From: Galbula dea
Taxonomy: Eukaryota > Chordata > Aves > Piciformes > Galbulidae
Direction: 5' to 3'
Length of the DNA stretch: 64,000 bases
Assembly: GCA_013399015.1 (NCBI GenBank)
Contig: VWZX01008184.1
Location: 1,612,001 to 1,676,000, forward strand
The position numbers and the translations under genes are program-made. Of this stretch, positions 10,401 through 25,044 are shown piece after piece (position 1 is the stretch's first letter; each line of letters opens with the position of its first letter). The notes below the pieces were generated by a model. The model ran no database searches. It was given only the letters and a program-made list of their open reading frames with translations, and was not told where the DNA came from.

Positions 10401-13400
10401 CCTGAATGAGGGCTTCCAGGCTTCTGGAGGCCAGGGAGCACAGAGACTCTGCAGGGAAGAGGACTCCAAGCCTCATTGCCTACTTTTTCTCAACCCAAGT
10501 CACAAACTCATTGCCTGAGAGCTAGGGGAGCAGAGAAACCACCTGAGCTTTGGGCTTTGCAGCAAACAGCTCTGTACCCCACAGCACTTGGTTTCTGAGA
10601 TGGGTACCTCAGGGAGGGGACACTTGGTTGATACCCAGGTTCCTCCAACACCCACCTGTGGCCTTGGCAGTGCTGGGCTGCCTATGGGTGAAGGATCCCA
10701 ACCACCCCACATCAGGGGTGAAGGCAGTTGCTGCTGGCAGGGTGAAGTTCCCATCCCTCCTGTGCTCCCTCAGTTAATCATCACGTTGGGTAATTGCACG
10801 AGTGGCCGAGCAGGTAGCCTGCGAGAACTTGCCTGCAGGTGTGGGGCGAGTCGGAGGCCCGGCAGGCTGTGGATGGGTGCAGAAAGCTTTTAACTGGAAT
10901 AGGGTTACAGCCAGGCAGCCCAGCAATGCCAGGGATGTGAGGAATCCCCTACCTGCTTCAAAAGGATGCTTTCTTTATCGGGTAATTAAAAAATGGGCAG
11001 CAGTGGGGGGGGACCGGGGTGCACCTGTGCCGGCAAACACCCAGCCAAGAATGGGGGGAGCCAGCAACCGAGCTGGGAGAGGGAGAGAGGAGGGGGTGAA
11101 GGGACTGCAATGGAGGGCTGTGGCAGAAGAGCAAGGGCTGGGACTGGTCAGGACCTCTGGGACCCCATGGCATCACTGCCACTAGCCAGGCAGCCCCTGC
11201 TTGATGCCCACCATGGTGAGGCAGAGGAGTGGCTGTGGTCAGGTCATCCTCATCCTTCTGCCTGCCAGGTCTGGAGATGGAGACCCAGGCTAGAAAGCAC
11301 CTCCACTGTTGATTTGTTGGCAGGGTTTAATATTAATCTGTAGGGATTCATCCTAGGTGGGTAGTCTGGGGTGAGCTGTAAGCACCATAACAGCTCCTCA
11401 GCAGTGCCCTGGCCAAGTTTTATGCTGCCTGACTCTTGCTCTTCCTTCCTTCTTCCTTAGCTATTATTAAATGGGAAGAGTGTTTTAAAGTTGGGGTTTT
11501 GGTCAAAATGGCTCCTGCAGTGAATCAACCTCAGTAGCATCTAATGCAGGCAAAATTTCTGGTTGGAAAAAGCAGATTATTCTTGGAGCTGGTGGAGGTG
11601 AGCCCTGACTTGGGGATTTGTGTCTCAAGGCTGTTTTCCCATCTAACTCCTCTGGTTTCCAGTGAAAGCAGGGCTGGGGATGCAGCATCTCCCACTGCAC
11701 CCACAGGGCACATGGGACAGGGCATCTTTGAACTCTCCATCCCTTCACTGACTCTGGTTGAAATTGGCTGGTGACTTTAAAACTTATAGAGCTGGACAGG
11801 GAGACATACCAGCACATACCATGACTGCAGAAGCCTCATTTGCTTTGGAAACCAAGCCAAAAAAAGAAAGAAAGAAAAAAAAAAAAGGGATGAAACACAG
11901 TGGAAGGGAGCCATTTGTAAGCTGTCTGAGCAGTTTGGACAAAGAGGCCAACCCTGATTTAATGAGATCATTTCACACCTTTAATTGAATAGGTGCAACT
12001 CTGTGCAGGGAGGAGGCTGTGGGCATTGGGCCACCCTGGGGGTTTGCAGGGTCTTCCTATAACCTGCCCCCTGCCCTGAAATGGGCCTTGGGTTTCTCAA
12101 GGGTCCATAAAGGTTCTGCTGCCCTCCATCTCCTAGGGGTTTTGGCAGTAGGGCTGGGTAGTGCCCTGCTGACACCAGCAGTAGTGATGGATGTGTCCTG
12201 CCAGTCGCAGTGCCCAGCATGGTGCCCAGGACAGGTACCCAGGAAGGCTTATCTCCATTGGGTCACATCCTGCACCATAGCACAGTCCCAGCCTGACCTG
12301 GGTGACCCTGGTAGGGTCAGGGCTGGGTGATGGGGTCACAGGGTGGGTGCTGAGGCAGCAGCACATGTTGGGGAGTGCCTGGGTTTGGGGAGGCTACTGG
12401 AACCCCCTGGCAACTCCCTGTTGTCCCTGGAGCAGAGGGGCTTCAGTGCAGCACCGGAGCCCAAGCTGCTGCAGCTGGGTGCATCCACAGCTCTGCTCTG
12501 GCCCCACTCCCAGCCAGCCTGGCCCTGCCAACATATGGGAAAGGCACAGTCCTCGAGGGACAGGGGGTGTGAGGAGAAGCACAGGGACGAGGACAGCTAA
12601 ACCTTGAGCTTCACACGCCTTGCTCTGTAGCTTTTGGCTTAGCCTTGCGTCCCCTCCCTGCCTGGCAGCCGGGCTCCGTGTGGTCCTGAGCCAGCAGAAA
12701 ACAAATGCCCTTCCAGCCCCTCATGGAGGGCAGTGGGGTGGGAGGATGGAGGAGTTGGAGCTGGGAGGGGGCTGGGGATCTGTGTGGGAGTGGAAGACTC
12801 CCTGAAGCCTGCAGCATGGAGCAGGAGAGGACTCCTCCATCCTTGCTGCAGCAGGTCCCAAGGCAGAGTGGAAGCACAACCCTGGTCATGTTAGGACTAA
12901 AGGCCCCCCCTGCATCCTGAGGATGTGCATACGGGGCCCTCTCTCCCTCCATACCCCTTTTGTGGGGTTGGGAGCGGCGGGAAGCGATGCTTAGCCTTGG
13001 CAGCAGCATCGTGGCGGCATCACAGGGACATATGGTCCTGGCCACTCTGCAGCCCAGCAAGGAGCTACGGCAGGGCTGGGGCTAGAGCTGCACAGAGTGG
13101 GAGAGGGGGGCAGAACAGACCCCCAGCCTTGGTGGGCTGGGACTGTGGTGGGGCCAGGCCTTTGCAGGAGTGAACCCTGCACCCCAGTCTGGTTAACAGA
13201 ACTATACCATGCTGTCTGCTCCCAACCCAGCTCGCCGGGGCCAGCAAGGGGATGAACATCCTCATAACCACAGGTTCCTCTTCCCAAAGGGGGATATCCA
13301 GGCTTTGTAACGTAGCCTGGGTCACTGCCACCTCCAGACACACTCCCTGTGCTCCTTGGATGTCCAAGAAAGAGCTTGCAAGCACTGTCCCCGTGGCACA

Positions 13401-16400
13401 ATGGACCTGTGCCAGTGGAAGCTGCAGGCAACTGGGCATCTGCTGGCACCGCCTCCCTCCAGGCAAGAGCTGGGATGTGTTTCCAGCCTGGAAGATGGAA
13501 GTCATTTTAGTACCCAAGTTTCTCGCTGAGGCAATGCAGCTCCTGGCCAGGTGCCTCAGCATGTGCCTCTCCCCTGACCATCGTCCCCCACGGTAGGAGG
13601 AGAGCCAGTTCCCTGTCCTCGTGCCAGCTCTCCTGTGGGACAACATACTGCTGCTGCCCTGTGCCAGGAACGACATGGTCCCACCGTGAGCCCACATCTT
13701 GCATGGGCAAACACGTGCAAATCTGTCCCAAAAGCCAACGTGCCAGCTCCATCCTAGAAACACCTGCTTGGATCTTGCAAACATGGCACACGTGTGAGCT
13801 GGCCCTTTGGGACTGCCTGTGACTGAGCTGGTGGCAAAGCCAATGCTGCCTTTCCTAAAGATGTCCCTTTCTGTCTCTGAGCCTCAGGTGATAAATTTTA
13901 AAGGAAAATTTCAGGGAGAGGGTGTGGAGCCTGGCAGCTGCTTGAACAGTTTAAAGCTGAGTACAGAATTTGGCCAGATTTTTCCAGTGTGTGTGTGATG
14001 GTTTGCTCAGCCTCTCATGCCTCCCTGTTCTGCAGAGAAGACCTGCAGCTCGGCACCATGGAGGTGAGAATGCCAGGTTTGGTTACAACGTCTCTCCTCT
14101 GAAACCTCAGTGTTGGTAACAGCTTGGCACAGCCAGACTGTGACACTGCCAGCTGCTCTGCACAGCTGCTGCTCAGGTCTCATGTGATGAGCTGTGTCCC
14201 TCCTCAGCATGGTGAGACTTTTCCCTGGTCATCCCTCCAGGATGCTGCTCCATGCCTGCTCTGCCACTCTCAGTGCTGGCCACTATGGGATCCCCTACCA
14301 CGATCCTGCTCCTTGTTGCTGCTTACAACCTGCCTTAGCTGCCTGCCTGCAGCCCATCACAGTGCCTTCATCTCAGGCACCTTGGGTACAGCCGTGCAGG
14401 CACAGCTCTGCTGCCCATCACAGCACAGGGAGGTGCTTCCCCAGCCTGAGACTCAGCTCCATGACGTCTTCAGCTTTTCCAGCAGAGTTGTGAGAAGCTG
14501 AGCTGCCCCAGAGGAGAACCTGGGGGTGGGAGGAGTGATATAAGGGAGGAGGGGGAGTTTCCCCTCCTAATTTCAATAAACTAAATGAAAGGGGTGGAAA
14601 ATTGGTATTTCATGCAAAACTTGGCGAAGGTTAAACCACTTCCAGATGCTGTCTCAGAAGGTTTTGCTCCAACCTGATCTGTTGCAGATAAAGTCGTAGA
14701 CGCCCCTGCCAAATATTGTATTACATGCCAGCAGAGTTTCCAAAGAGCACCATGATCCAGGCAGCATTTCATGCCTTACTGCCCCATAAAGGGATCAGAA
14801 AAGACCCAGAAATGTCCCCAGGGCTGTAAAACTGTCCTGGGGCTGTACCTAGCATCCCTCGGTGCAGACAAAGTGGGGTTGGTGGTTGGGGTGGCTAAGA
14901 AGTAGCAGCCCCTTGGGGGACTAAGCAGCAGGCAGCTGCCAACACGACTCCCTGCCCCTGTCCACCACTGTGGCTGTATCCTCTCACACAAGCCCTTTCC
15001 AGCAGGACCATTCCCAGCTTCTCCCTCTTCTCCTGGTTTGACCCACTCCCATCCCTGTGGGCTTTGCTAGCACCAGGTATGCAGCTGGAGAAGACCCAGC
15101 AGGGCAACCAGCCATGACGCAGGGGTTATCTTCTCCATAACCGTGGACATGGGAGAGCAGAGGCTGTCTTTGTTATTGCTCTGAGTGAGGTTCAGAGCCA
15201 TGTATAGCAAAGCCCTGCAGCTCTGAGCCCTGATAACACCCTGGGATGGGCTCACCACCACGTGTGGCTGATACACAAGATGATTATTTTAACCCCGGGG
15301 AAACTGAGATAGGACCAGGCCAAGAGTAGTAGAGGAGCTGTCTGCAGCTCTTGGGCTGCCACTTTCCTCCAAGCCTGCCTGTGCAGTTGAAATGGGGCTC
15401 CCACGGCCGAGCTGCAGCTTTGGCGTGGGCAGGCAGCAGGTCCTGCAGCAGGTCCAGCACACCTGCCCGGAGCAGGAGCATAGTCGGCATTCCTACCCTG
15501 GAGCCCCCTTCCTGCCCCCCCCTGCAGCCCCCCCGCCGGGCCCTGTGCCCCCGCTGCCTTTCGGCCTCCGCTTGTTTTCTTAGCAGGCGGGTCCCGCGCT
15601 CACCGAGCCCAACAATTTCCTGCCCGGGTGAACACATTCCTCTCCTCCATCACAGGTCCCTCCTGCCGCCTTCCCACCTTGGTGCTGGATGCTGCTGCCC
15701 TGCCCGCAGCACAACCTCCCTTATCCCTCCTTCCTTCCCTGCCTCAGTTTCCCCTACTGGGATCCCCATGCTGCTTCTGGGAAGCAGAGGGAAGTCTGGG
15801 GATGCAGGATGCTGAGTTTTGCGTGCCTCTCCTGCAGTTTTGGTGTGCTGAAGGAGGAGATGTCTGTCCCTGTTTGCAGTTTTGGGGGGGCTGGCTGAGC
15901 ACCTGTGGGGAGGTGGTGATCTGGAGTGAGAGCTGGGGGGACTTAGTCCAGCCCCAGCCCAGGCATCAGCTTAGGACTATCTCTGGCAGTGCTGATGGCA
16001 CCAGGAATGTCCCCGGGATCATTGATGAGAGACCCTGGAAGAATGTGCCTGTGAGCAGGATAGGCAGAGTGAGGTAGCACTGTCCTGCCCCTGCTCAGGG
16101 GCAATGCTTGGGTGGGCTTTCCACACCTGCAAGCTGAGAAAACCAAAAAGGCAGCAGAACAGTGGTGGGATGGTGACCCGGGATGGTCAAGGACAGCCAT
16201 GGTGGATGGCAGCATCACCTCAGGGTGCTAAGCCCAACTCTGATAGATAGAGCTGCTGGGGAGACCAGGAAGGGAAGTAGTGGACAGAGCCCATCAGGTC
16301 CACCTTGGAGACCACCTCCCTGGCTGGCCAGAGGACAGCAGTGCAGGGACCAGCTGTGGAGGACCGGGGGCCAGCATGACGTGATGGGGCGTGGGCTCTG

Positions 16401-19400
16401 AGGCAGAAGGACCCCATCGTTTCTGGATCTAGCGCTGCTGGCAGAGGGAGCCAGAAGGTGGGTGGGCAGGGGCAGGGAGCCTGGCACAGGCAAGCCTGCC
16501 GGATGTGTCCTTCCCACCCACCCCCGGGTGCTGCCAACCTTCCTACCCACCCGTGGCCCAAAAAGAAAGAAAGGAAAAAAAAAAAAACCCACCCAGCCCT
16601 GTCCTGCCTGTCAGGAAACCTCAAATCAAGGCCAATGTTTTTGAAAGGTTTTTTTCCCTTCTCTCTCCTTTAACACATCTGCCAATATAATCTGACCTTT
16701 TCCAAATAAATAAAGCCTGCGCACTCCGGCTTTGATCCCGTGCTCCAAATTCTCTATTTACTTAATTGGCCCATCCAAAGTCTGAGGGAGCCCTGGGCCA
16801 GCAGCTGCTGCCACATTCCTGGGGGCTTATCACTGCTAGCTCATCTGGTTGTCATTACCAGGCCACCCCCAACCCCACGACCCCTCTGCAGCCACCTGAG
16901 CCCCCACAGCCCAGGCGCTGGGATCCCATTCCTACTGGGTACCTTGCCCTGCTGCTGTGGGATGGAGAGATGGAAGTGGGGATGCCATGGGGGTTTCATG
17001 GAGGATCCTCCTTGTCTGGTGCCTGTTCTTGGTGCTGCCACCCTGCTCCACCTCACCTCCATCTCTGGAGGGCAGATCACCCTAAGGGAGAGGGAGTCCC
17101 AAATGATGTGGGATTGGGTCTTGCTAAGCCCATCCTTGTGGAGAGGTAGAGGGTCAGGGACTTCCCCAGGCAGTGTAGGGAGGGATGCTCCTCCAGAAAG
17201 GGGAGTAGAGCTTGATTTGCTGCTCAGAGATGCTTCTGTCTCAATAGAGATCACACCCTGGTAACCCTCCCCCGAATTAAGGACTGTAAAGATCCCCATT
17301 AGAGCAGAAGGCAGTACAAAGACCTCATCTCTCCCTTCCTCCATGGCGAGACTGGGAAATGAGATCGACTGAGAAGTGAGATTGCCACATGGGGATGAAG
17401 GCTCTGGGCACCCAGAGAAGGTCACCTTCAAGCAGTGGCAGTCCCTTCTCACCCAGAACCTCTCTGCCAATATACTAGGTCAGAATGAGGAACAAGTGCT
17501 CCTGCTGCAGACTTCCACTGAAAAACTGGGACAGCTGACACCTCCTCAGCAGGTCCCCCTCTCCTGGCCACAAGGAGCCCAGTCTGAGACAGACAGGGCT
17601 GGGACCAGCAGAGATGGGAAGATGTGTCCTTCTGCAGCACCACCTGTGCTGAGGGAGAAGAGGCTGCTGGGCCACAGAGGGCTGGAAAGTCCTCGAGGCT
17701 GGGTTGCTGCTGTGCTCTTGGCAGATGCCTTTCAGTTATTTTTCTTTTGGTCCAGGAAAAGGAAAGAAGTGCAGAGAAGGCTACAGGTAGACATGTTCCT
17801 TGGTCCTGAGTCTTTCATTCGCATGCCACCTTAGTGGTCCCTGTCCCTGCCTAAAAAGATGCTCCTTTTGGCTGTGGTTCCTCAGCTTCTTCAGGCAGTA
17901 ACCCACGTGAATGTGCTTTGGGACCCTGCAGCTAGCAAGAAGGCAAGAAGAGCACAGGGTAGCAGGTGCTGCTTTTGTCCTAGGGTGCCAGTCTTCCTCC
18001 TAAGCAGCCTGCTGGGCTTTTCCTCTGATTAACTCCCAGTTCTGGCTTTTCAGGTAATGGCTCATAATTTATGAACCACCATTGGCAAGAAGGAATATTT
18101 CACTCCTGAGTATCCCCAAGTGGCTTTGCTAGATGCACTGGGTCAGAGATGAATGGGCCCACTCCCCACCCTGCACTGAGGTGGGGAGTCATGGATCATG
18201 TCCAGGGCACAGGAGAGAGGCACCCCCTGAGAGCAGAGGGCTTTGTGGTGCCAGCTGGGGCAGCTGACAGATGTTCCATGTCCAGCCTGTGAGGGATGAC
18301 CCCTCCAGTGCCTCTGCTCGCTGCTGCAGAGGGGTGTCTTGGGACACTGTGTCCAGCTTGAGATGGATGTCACCCTCTTGACTATGTGGCTTTCAGCGAT
18401 GTGCTCTCCCTGCTCACTGGTCAGCTCTGATGCTGGTATAAATCCTCATAGTCCATTTACACTGTTGGTGATGATTCAGTATGACTCCTCTATGCAAGAA
18501 CTCCTTTCTCTGAGGAAGTGGCCCCCACAACCACCAATATGCCTGTGCCCTTCCTGCCTCACTGGCAGCTGTCTGCTCAGCTCTGTTCACCCAGGGATTG
18601 AGAAAGGTCTGGGCTTTGCCTTGCTGGGAAAGCCTTGCTGCCAGAGGTCTCAGAAGGCTTCACCACCCAGATTGTCCTGTTGCAGCCCTATTCCCAGCCC
18701 TTTGAAACAACTTGTAGATGCCTCCTCAGTTGCCTGGCTCTGCCTCATCCAATGTAGGCAGCATGACTGTGAGCTTACCCAGCCTCTCCATACCCCTCTG
18801 CTTAGTGAACCAGTTGTTTCCAAGTGACAAGCTCAGCCTGTTGATGTCTCCCAGTGACACCCATCAAGGTCCCAGATAAACCACCTCTTCCTCTTGGTAC
18901 TATCCCAGGGTGATTATGCAGGCAGCACAACCCAAGTGGGACAAGGAGGAGGTGAAGAGAGGCAAGGAGTGAAGGGAAGGTGGTGTCAGGTGGGATTTCC
19001 ACATCTGACATGTTGACGTTTCCCAAGTAGAAGCCATTCGCTCAACATCTGGCTGAGAATATTGCATCTTGCTTAAGAGCAACTCCAGATGTTCTCAGGA
19101 CCTTTTTTTCATTATTTTATTCCTTTCTTTCATTCTTTTCTTTCCCTCCCAGCCCCCTTCCAGCCACTCTTGACTCAGTAAATCAAGGGAGACAGGCTTT
19201 TAACTCTCTGGAAAGAAATAAACGGCTCAATGGTGAGATGAAACGAATTCTCTGAAACTGTGTGAGCAGATGTGTGTTGGGGGAGGGAAATAAGGGAGCA
19301 AGGTAAAGGAGCTCAAGAGGAAGCAAGGGGCACATGTACATGGCCATCTCTTGAGCACGAGGTGCCCCGGCTTGGATGCACAGCATGAGGGCCAGAGGGA

Positions 19401-22169
19401 TCTGCAGTCTCCACTGAATGTGCAGGACTGAGGAGGACAGGACTTGTAACTGGAGGGAAAAAGGGGAACGGACTGGTTCCTGTTTCACCATACTGACTGG
19501 TGATCTCCTCTCCAACATAATTGGGTCCAGTTCCTACCTCCTGGAAGTGGCTCAGAGCCGAGGAGGTCAGAAGAAGGATGAGTCTGGTATGTTGAAGACA
19601 CTCATCCAAAGAGGTGATTTATCATCCCTGACAGGAATGGGAGAACGAGTGGCCAAACAGCAAGGAACTTGGGAAAAGAGAAAGTTTGGCAGAAGAATGG
19701 GAGAGGTCAAAGGTGAGAGAGATGAATAAGAAAAAGATGGAGGAAGGTGGTGAGAATGTGAAAGGAAGATCCAGAGATACAGCAAGATGGTTTTTCTCTG
19801 TCAGGTTTCTTGACCCCTGCTGAAGATCTGTTCTGTGCTGGTCAGCCCTGCAGCATCTGTGCCCACTGTGTGCAGTACAGACAAGGGACTCACATATCTC
19901 TGCTGTCCTAGAGATGCTCCATCTGCAATCTCTTCAGGCAGAGGATTACTAGCACGGTGCCTGTCTCCCATTATCCATGCTCTCCCCTCCTGAGCCATCA
20001 CTTCCTCCTCCATCCATTTGTCAGAGCTGCTTTTCCTGGGTTTGAATGCTCCCAGACTCTGGCATTCTCACCCTTCTCCCATGAGGCTCCTTAGACAAAG
20101 TCACAGGGCTTAAATCATCAGCTTTCTCCTCTGCTTCCATCTGTGATGATGCCCTGACAAATAGTGCCACGGGGGTAGCACAATAAAGCTGATTTTGTTC
20201 CACTTCCCTATGGCATTAATGAGTCAAAATGTTGGATGACCACTGCAGTCAGCCTAGAGAAACAACCTGGTGGCCACCTGTGGATGACTAGCAACAATCT
20301 TGGGAGAGCTTGCCCCACAGAAATATGCCATTAAGAGACAGTTAGGACAACAGAACACAGCTCTACACCATTTAACCCATGCCAGAAACCTGCCACTGAC
20401 CCCAGAGCAACCCAGCAGCCAAGCACCTCCAACCAGCATGTCAAATTCAGCACTCAGCACATGGTGCTGACCTGCTCATGCCAGCACCTCTGCAGGACAC
20501 ATCCCATGTGAGTTAGCTGTAAGGCCAAAAATTCAGCAGTAGGTGAGGCTGATGCTTTGGCCTGGTGAAGTCCAAGCTCTCAAGCATGGGAAGTGGTTCC
20601 AGATGCCTGCCTATTTAGTCTCCCTCATGGCAATGATAGAAAGGCTCCTGACTTGATCAAATGCTCAGCTTCCTCTGGTAGCTGGGTCTCCAAGAGCTCT
20701 GAGGGCTGGAAGTGGACACACAAACAACCTTCTGGAGGAGTATTCACTGTGCTGTACACACTTGAAGCTCTTGAGAAACCCTCAGAGACCTGTCTGACAG
20801 AAAGAGCCCTTCAGAAAAGGACAGAGGAGGTCTCCTGAGGACAGGAGAAATGACAAGTACTGTCCAGCTAACACATGGCAGCTGATACAAACCTGCAGAA
20901 CAGTTCAGCTCCTTCATGAGCAGGAACTAAGTCACTCTGTGGAGCAGGAAAAGGTCCTGTGGGATGGCACCTCAGGATCTGCCACGGGTGTGGCATGTGC
21001 TGGGGCTGCAGAGGAGAAGTAGCTTGGCTTCCATACCAGTAGCTAGCAGCAAGCAGCAGCCCCCATGTCTCACCTGTGACCAGAACTGTGCTTGGTGGTC
21101 AAGAACTAGAGCTAGCTAGAAAATTCACAGTCAAACTGGCTTTACCCTCTGAAAAAGCCAATTTGCCTGAAGTGAGCCAGCTGATCTGCCCCCTCTTCAG
21201 CATCCAGCCCAGCCCCCAGGAAGGCTGGAGCCCTGTGTCTGGAGAGTCCTGGGGAGGCTCAGCTCTGGCTTCAGGTGTGCTCGTGGGGTCCTGGTCCTGG
21301 CTCAGCTGCAGGTGGTCTGCAGCTCTGTTGGGCTCCAGCTTGAGCTGTGGCTATGAGAGTTTCTAGGCTTCCTGCCCTGGAGCTGGGGTCTTGGCTCTTG
21401 GTTCCTGGCTCTGGAGAGTGAGGCCAAGAGGCTATCCTGGCTCTCAGGAGGACCTGTGCTTCAAAATTTTCCAAACAAATCACTGGGATTATTTCTAACT
21501 GACATTTTTTGGAGGGCTTTTCCTTCTGCCGGAAGGGAACAACTTGATTTATTCATTTTTTCAAGAATTCCTTATCCTAACTCCCTGGATGCTTGGAGAA
21601 GGGTGGAGAGAGGGCCAGTGAGTTTGGTCAGACCAGGTCCACCAGCCCTGCTGGAAGCTGGCAGGCAGAGGGGACTCTGAGCATCCCTGACTCCCCCATC
21701 ACCACCTACTCCCCCCAGTACTTCAGGAGGCTGCAGAGAGGTGAGGGCACATATTACAGACTTTGCCAGACCATCTTTTTTGGAGACCTGATGGTGACAC
21801 CTCTTCCAGGGGCTGCTCTTTGCCAGGAGCACCTCCTGCAAGCAGAACCTGGAGCATCAGCTGTTCTTCTCAGCATCAGGAAGCAGCCCTGTGGGCTCAC
21901 CACCCTCTCCTGCCCCATGGAACACTGGTTGTGGGGAACAGGCCCTCACCCCCACCCCACACCACAGAGGTTCTAGAACTCAAGACCATGGTGAAGGAGA
22001 AGCACTAGTACTGTGCTGCCCAGGGACAGGAGCCATCTGGACAGGAGGACAAGTGAATCAAAAGCTCTGAGACACCTGCATCCTCAGGACTGTGTGCTGT
22101 TTGCAGGGGCACAGAGCAGCTCCCTCCTCTCCAGAGAGGCTGCAAGATTCAGATGGGAAAGAAACCCAA

Positions 22170-22570
22170 CAAACAACAAAAAAACCCTTTTTTTTCCCAA
22201 CCATTCTATTTCCCAAAAGGAGCTGTTCATCCACTTAAAATATAGGTGACAAGTACAAAAGGCATTTGGCATTATAAAGCAGGCCAAATCTTCAGGAGAT
22301 GGAAGATATATGGTACACAACCAAGTCCCAGCTTCAATCTGCTCCTCTACTGTAAATTCCAATTACATCATAGCTCTGTGTTTAAATACCATGAAACCTG
22401 GCCCATGCCCTGAGTATGGTTTATATATTGCCACATCCATCTGCAATAGATGGGCAATGTGTTTTATGGCACATGTGCAAATATCTCTGTATTTTTCCAT
22501 CTGGGGGTTTATGGGAGCTTTCAGAAAATTAATAATAGGGCTCAGAGGAAATGTTCACCTTGGAGGTAAG
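22170..22570. promoter_or_regulatory. AT-rich block, possible conserved noncoding element
   Basis: About 400 bp of non-repetitive AT-rich sequence (for example CTACTGTAAATTCCAATTAC, TATGGTTTATATATTGCC, GAAAATTAATAATAGGGC) in GC-rich surroundings 6 kb beyond NTN3. No coding signal recognised. Candidate by composition only. Confidence 0.25.
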
Positions 22571-22984
22571 TAGTAGAGATTTATGGCCATCCTGGTGGGT
22601 GCCAGGGAAAAGTCTGAAGGAGACAAAAGGCCCCAAGATGTCACCAGGCACAACCTGAGAGCTAATTCTGCATAACAGACGAGAGCAGGAATTTCCTCGT
22701 GTGGGTTGGCAGGTTGTTGGAAAAGGATCACTCTTGAAGGCAGGGAGCTGAGCACTGGAGTGAGGGATGGGGATGGAGGTGGAGACCAGCCCTATGGAGC
22801 TGCTGCTTGGGCTCAGGCAGGCCAGGAGGAACATCAGAGATTTGCTGGTGATGGTGACAGTACTGCTCAGTTACCCTGCCTTGCTCCTAGCTCCAGGCTT
22901 TGGTGGAAAAGGGACAGCATGAAAGTCCAGGTGGGTGGGCTGGACAAAGACACCCCAATTTCTGGCTCAAGAGGTGAGCTAGAG

Positions 22985-23034
22985 CCTGCTGGGCTTTTCT
23001 GGGCTGCCTGCTGGGCTTTTGTGGGCTGCCTGCT
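22985..23034. repeat. 22-bp tandem duplication, 2.3 copies
   Basis: CCTGCTGGGCTTTTCTGGGC plus TG at 22985-23006, repeated at 23007-23028 with one difference, then CCTGCT. Confidence 0.9.
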
Positions 23035-25013
23035 AGATGAGCAAACTTTTGCTGTCATGGGTGCAGACCAGTAAGAGCTCCTGGGGAACTGACTTGAGCA
23101 GCACTGACCCCATCCCAGTCAGGCCCTGGGGCTGAAGGGATCAAGGCAGGGGTGGCCAGCAGTACTGGGAAGGGACATTTAAGAGTCACCATATACTGAA
23201 AGCTGGTATATGCTGTAGGATGCAGCACCCAGATTTCCACTCGGCTTCAGATATCTCTGTGGGGATGCTGGTGCCAGGAAGAGACCTGTCCCAGGTGTCT
23301 TCAGGCCCTCAGATGTGCCGAGTTAGGTCTGCTCTGCCACACCTCCATCCCCTCTCTCCCTGTGTTGTGGTTCTGGGTGGAACATCCTCCCAAACAAGCA
23401 ATCCCACCCAGCCCCCCTGCCTTGCAGGCTGGGGGTACGAATGGCAAAGGATGAAATGGAGAGGATGGATGAGGTTGGGAAGATAGCTGAGCAGGGAAAG
23501 CCTGGAAGGAGGAGCCCAAATCACATGCTGGGAGACCAGCACAGCTCTGCTGGGGCAGCAGCATCTCCAGGGGTGGGGAATAACCTTTTTGTGCCACTGG
23601 CAAACGTCGTGGTGCAATATCCTAGAGATGCCTTAGGGCTGCCACAGCAGAGGCAGGTCACAGGGTGCAGCAGAGTCCCTCTCATCCCTAGGACACTGGT
23701 GGGGACCAGTCTTCTCTTTTGACTCATCCTCTCCATCACTGCTGAGGTGGGAAAAGCCCAGCAGGAGGGAGTCCATGGGTTTCTCCAGATGGTGCCCTGC
23801 TGACCTCAGCCGTTCCCCGTCTTCAGCTCTTCCTTAGGAAAACACGGCGTGGGCCAGCCCATCCATTAATGGTTTCCTCATGTTCCTCCCTCCCACCCCT
23901 CAACAGCCAACGTGGGAAGCTGCCTTCCAGCTCCCCAGGCTCTGCTGAATGGAGCCTTTGCCTCCTCATGCCCCATATGGGTGCTGGGTACCCTGTGCAC
24001 ACGGGGAGCATATGTTTAACCAGTGAATTGTGCCCTAATAAAGATGAAGGAGGAGCTTGCTAGGCTGGTTGAAGGAATAAATGAACAAATGAGTGAAGGA
24101 CACAGTGATTAACTGTGATGGAATACATGCCCCCAAGGCCTATAAAAATACACTTGGCATTATGAAGAATAGCATATTTCACACTGGTTTGCAAGGATGA
24201 GAGTGGCTGGACCAGCTAAACCGCCTGCACACTTGGCTGACTTGGGAAAAGCATATTCTGCCCTGGTCCTATAGCTTCTCTGGCAGGAGCCTGGGTTGCT
24301 CTCGTGGGTGGAAGAGCCCTGGAGAGTGCTGGAAGGGCAGGGGAAGGACTGGAAAATACAGAGGCCAAGGTTTGCTTAGGAAGCAAAATCTGGGCTGTTA
24401 ACAAGGCTTGTGAAGGTTGCAAAGTGCCAGGCTTGAGTAGGGGGTGGTAAACAGAGTGCTGTGGTACCAAAGGCATGGCACAACCTGGGCAGGCTTTGCC
24501 CCTGTTGGGATCCCTGGTGATCTCCAGTCTCACCACAGGAGAGAGGGATTGGAGAAGGCAGATGAGAGAGGGATTTTTTGGGCCTTGGAGGAGCATGGGG
24601 CCATTGTCCTCAGCAGCAGGTCCTGGCTGTGAGACTCTGCCACTGTGGCAGACACTGCTGCCTCCCCTGTCTGTCCCTGGGCTGTCAGGATGGAGGACAT
24701 GGCACTGAGTGAGGTGGTCAGACAGGCCACCACCCCTGAGGGATGGCAGCAGAACACCATTCCTTAGTACACCATGTCTACAGGAGACAAAGCACCACTT
24801 TTCCATGTTACTAACCACATGAGCTTGGGAAGGACAGGCTGACAGAGCCACCATCACTGCTCCCTGACAGCTGGAGCCACAGCTGAGATCCATGTGGATC
24901 TACCCTGCAGGATGGAGAGAAGTTACTCTGTGTACCAGAGAGCATCAGGGGAGCAACGAGAGTAAGGAGACCAAATCAGGACATGATGAGGGGCCAAGCA
25001 AGTAGGTATTGTC

Positions 25014-25044
25014 TCTCTAAGTAGGTCTTGCCCCTACTTAGAGA
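25014..25044. repeat. Perfect 12-bp inverted repeat (hairpin)
   Basis: TCTCTAAGTAGG (25014-25025) and CCTACTTAGAGA (25033-25044) around a 7-base loop. Confidence 0.92.

Noticed and set aside
13065..13784. 239-codon open frame on the minus strand
   Set aside because: No recognised family; open frames of similar length overlap on both strands, as expected by chance here.
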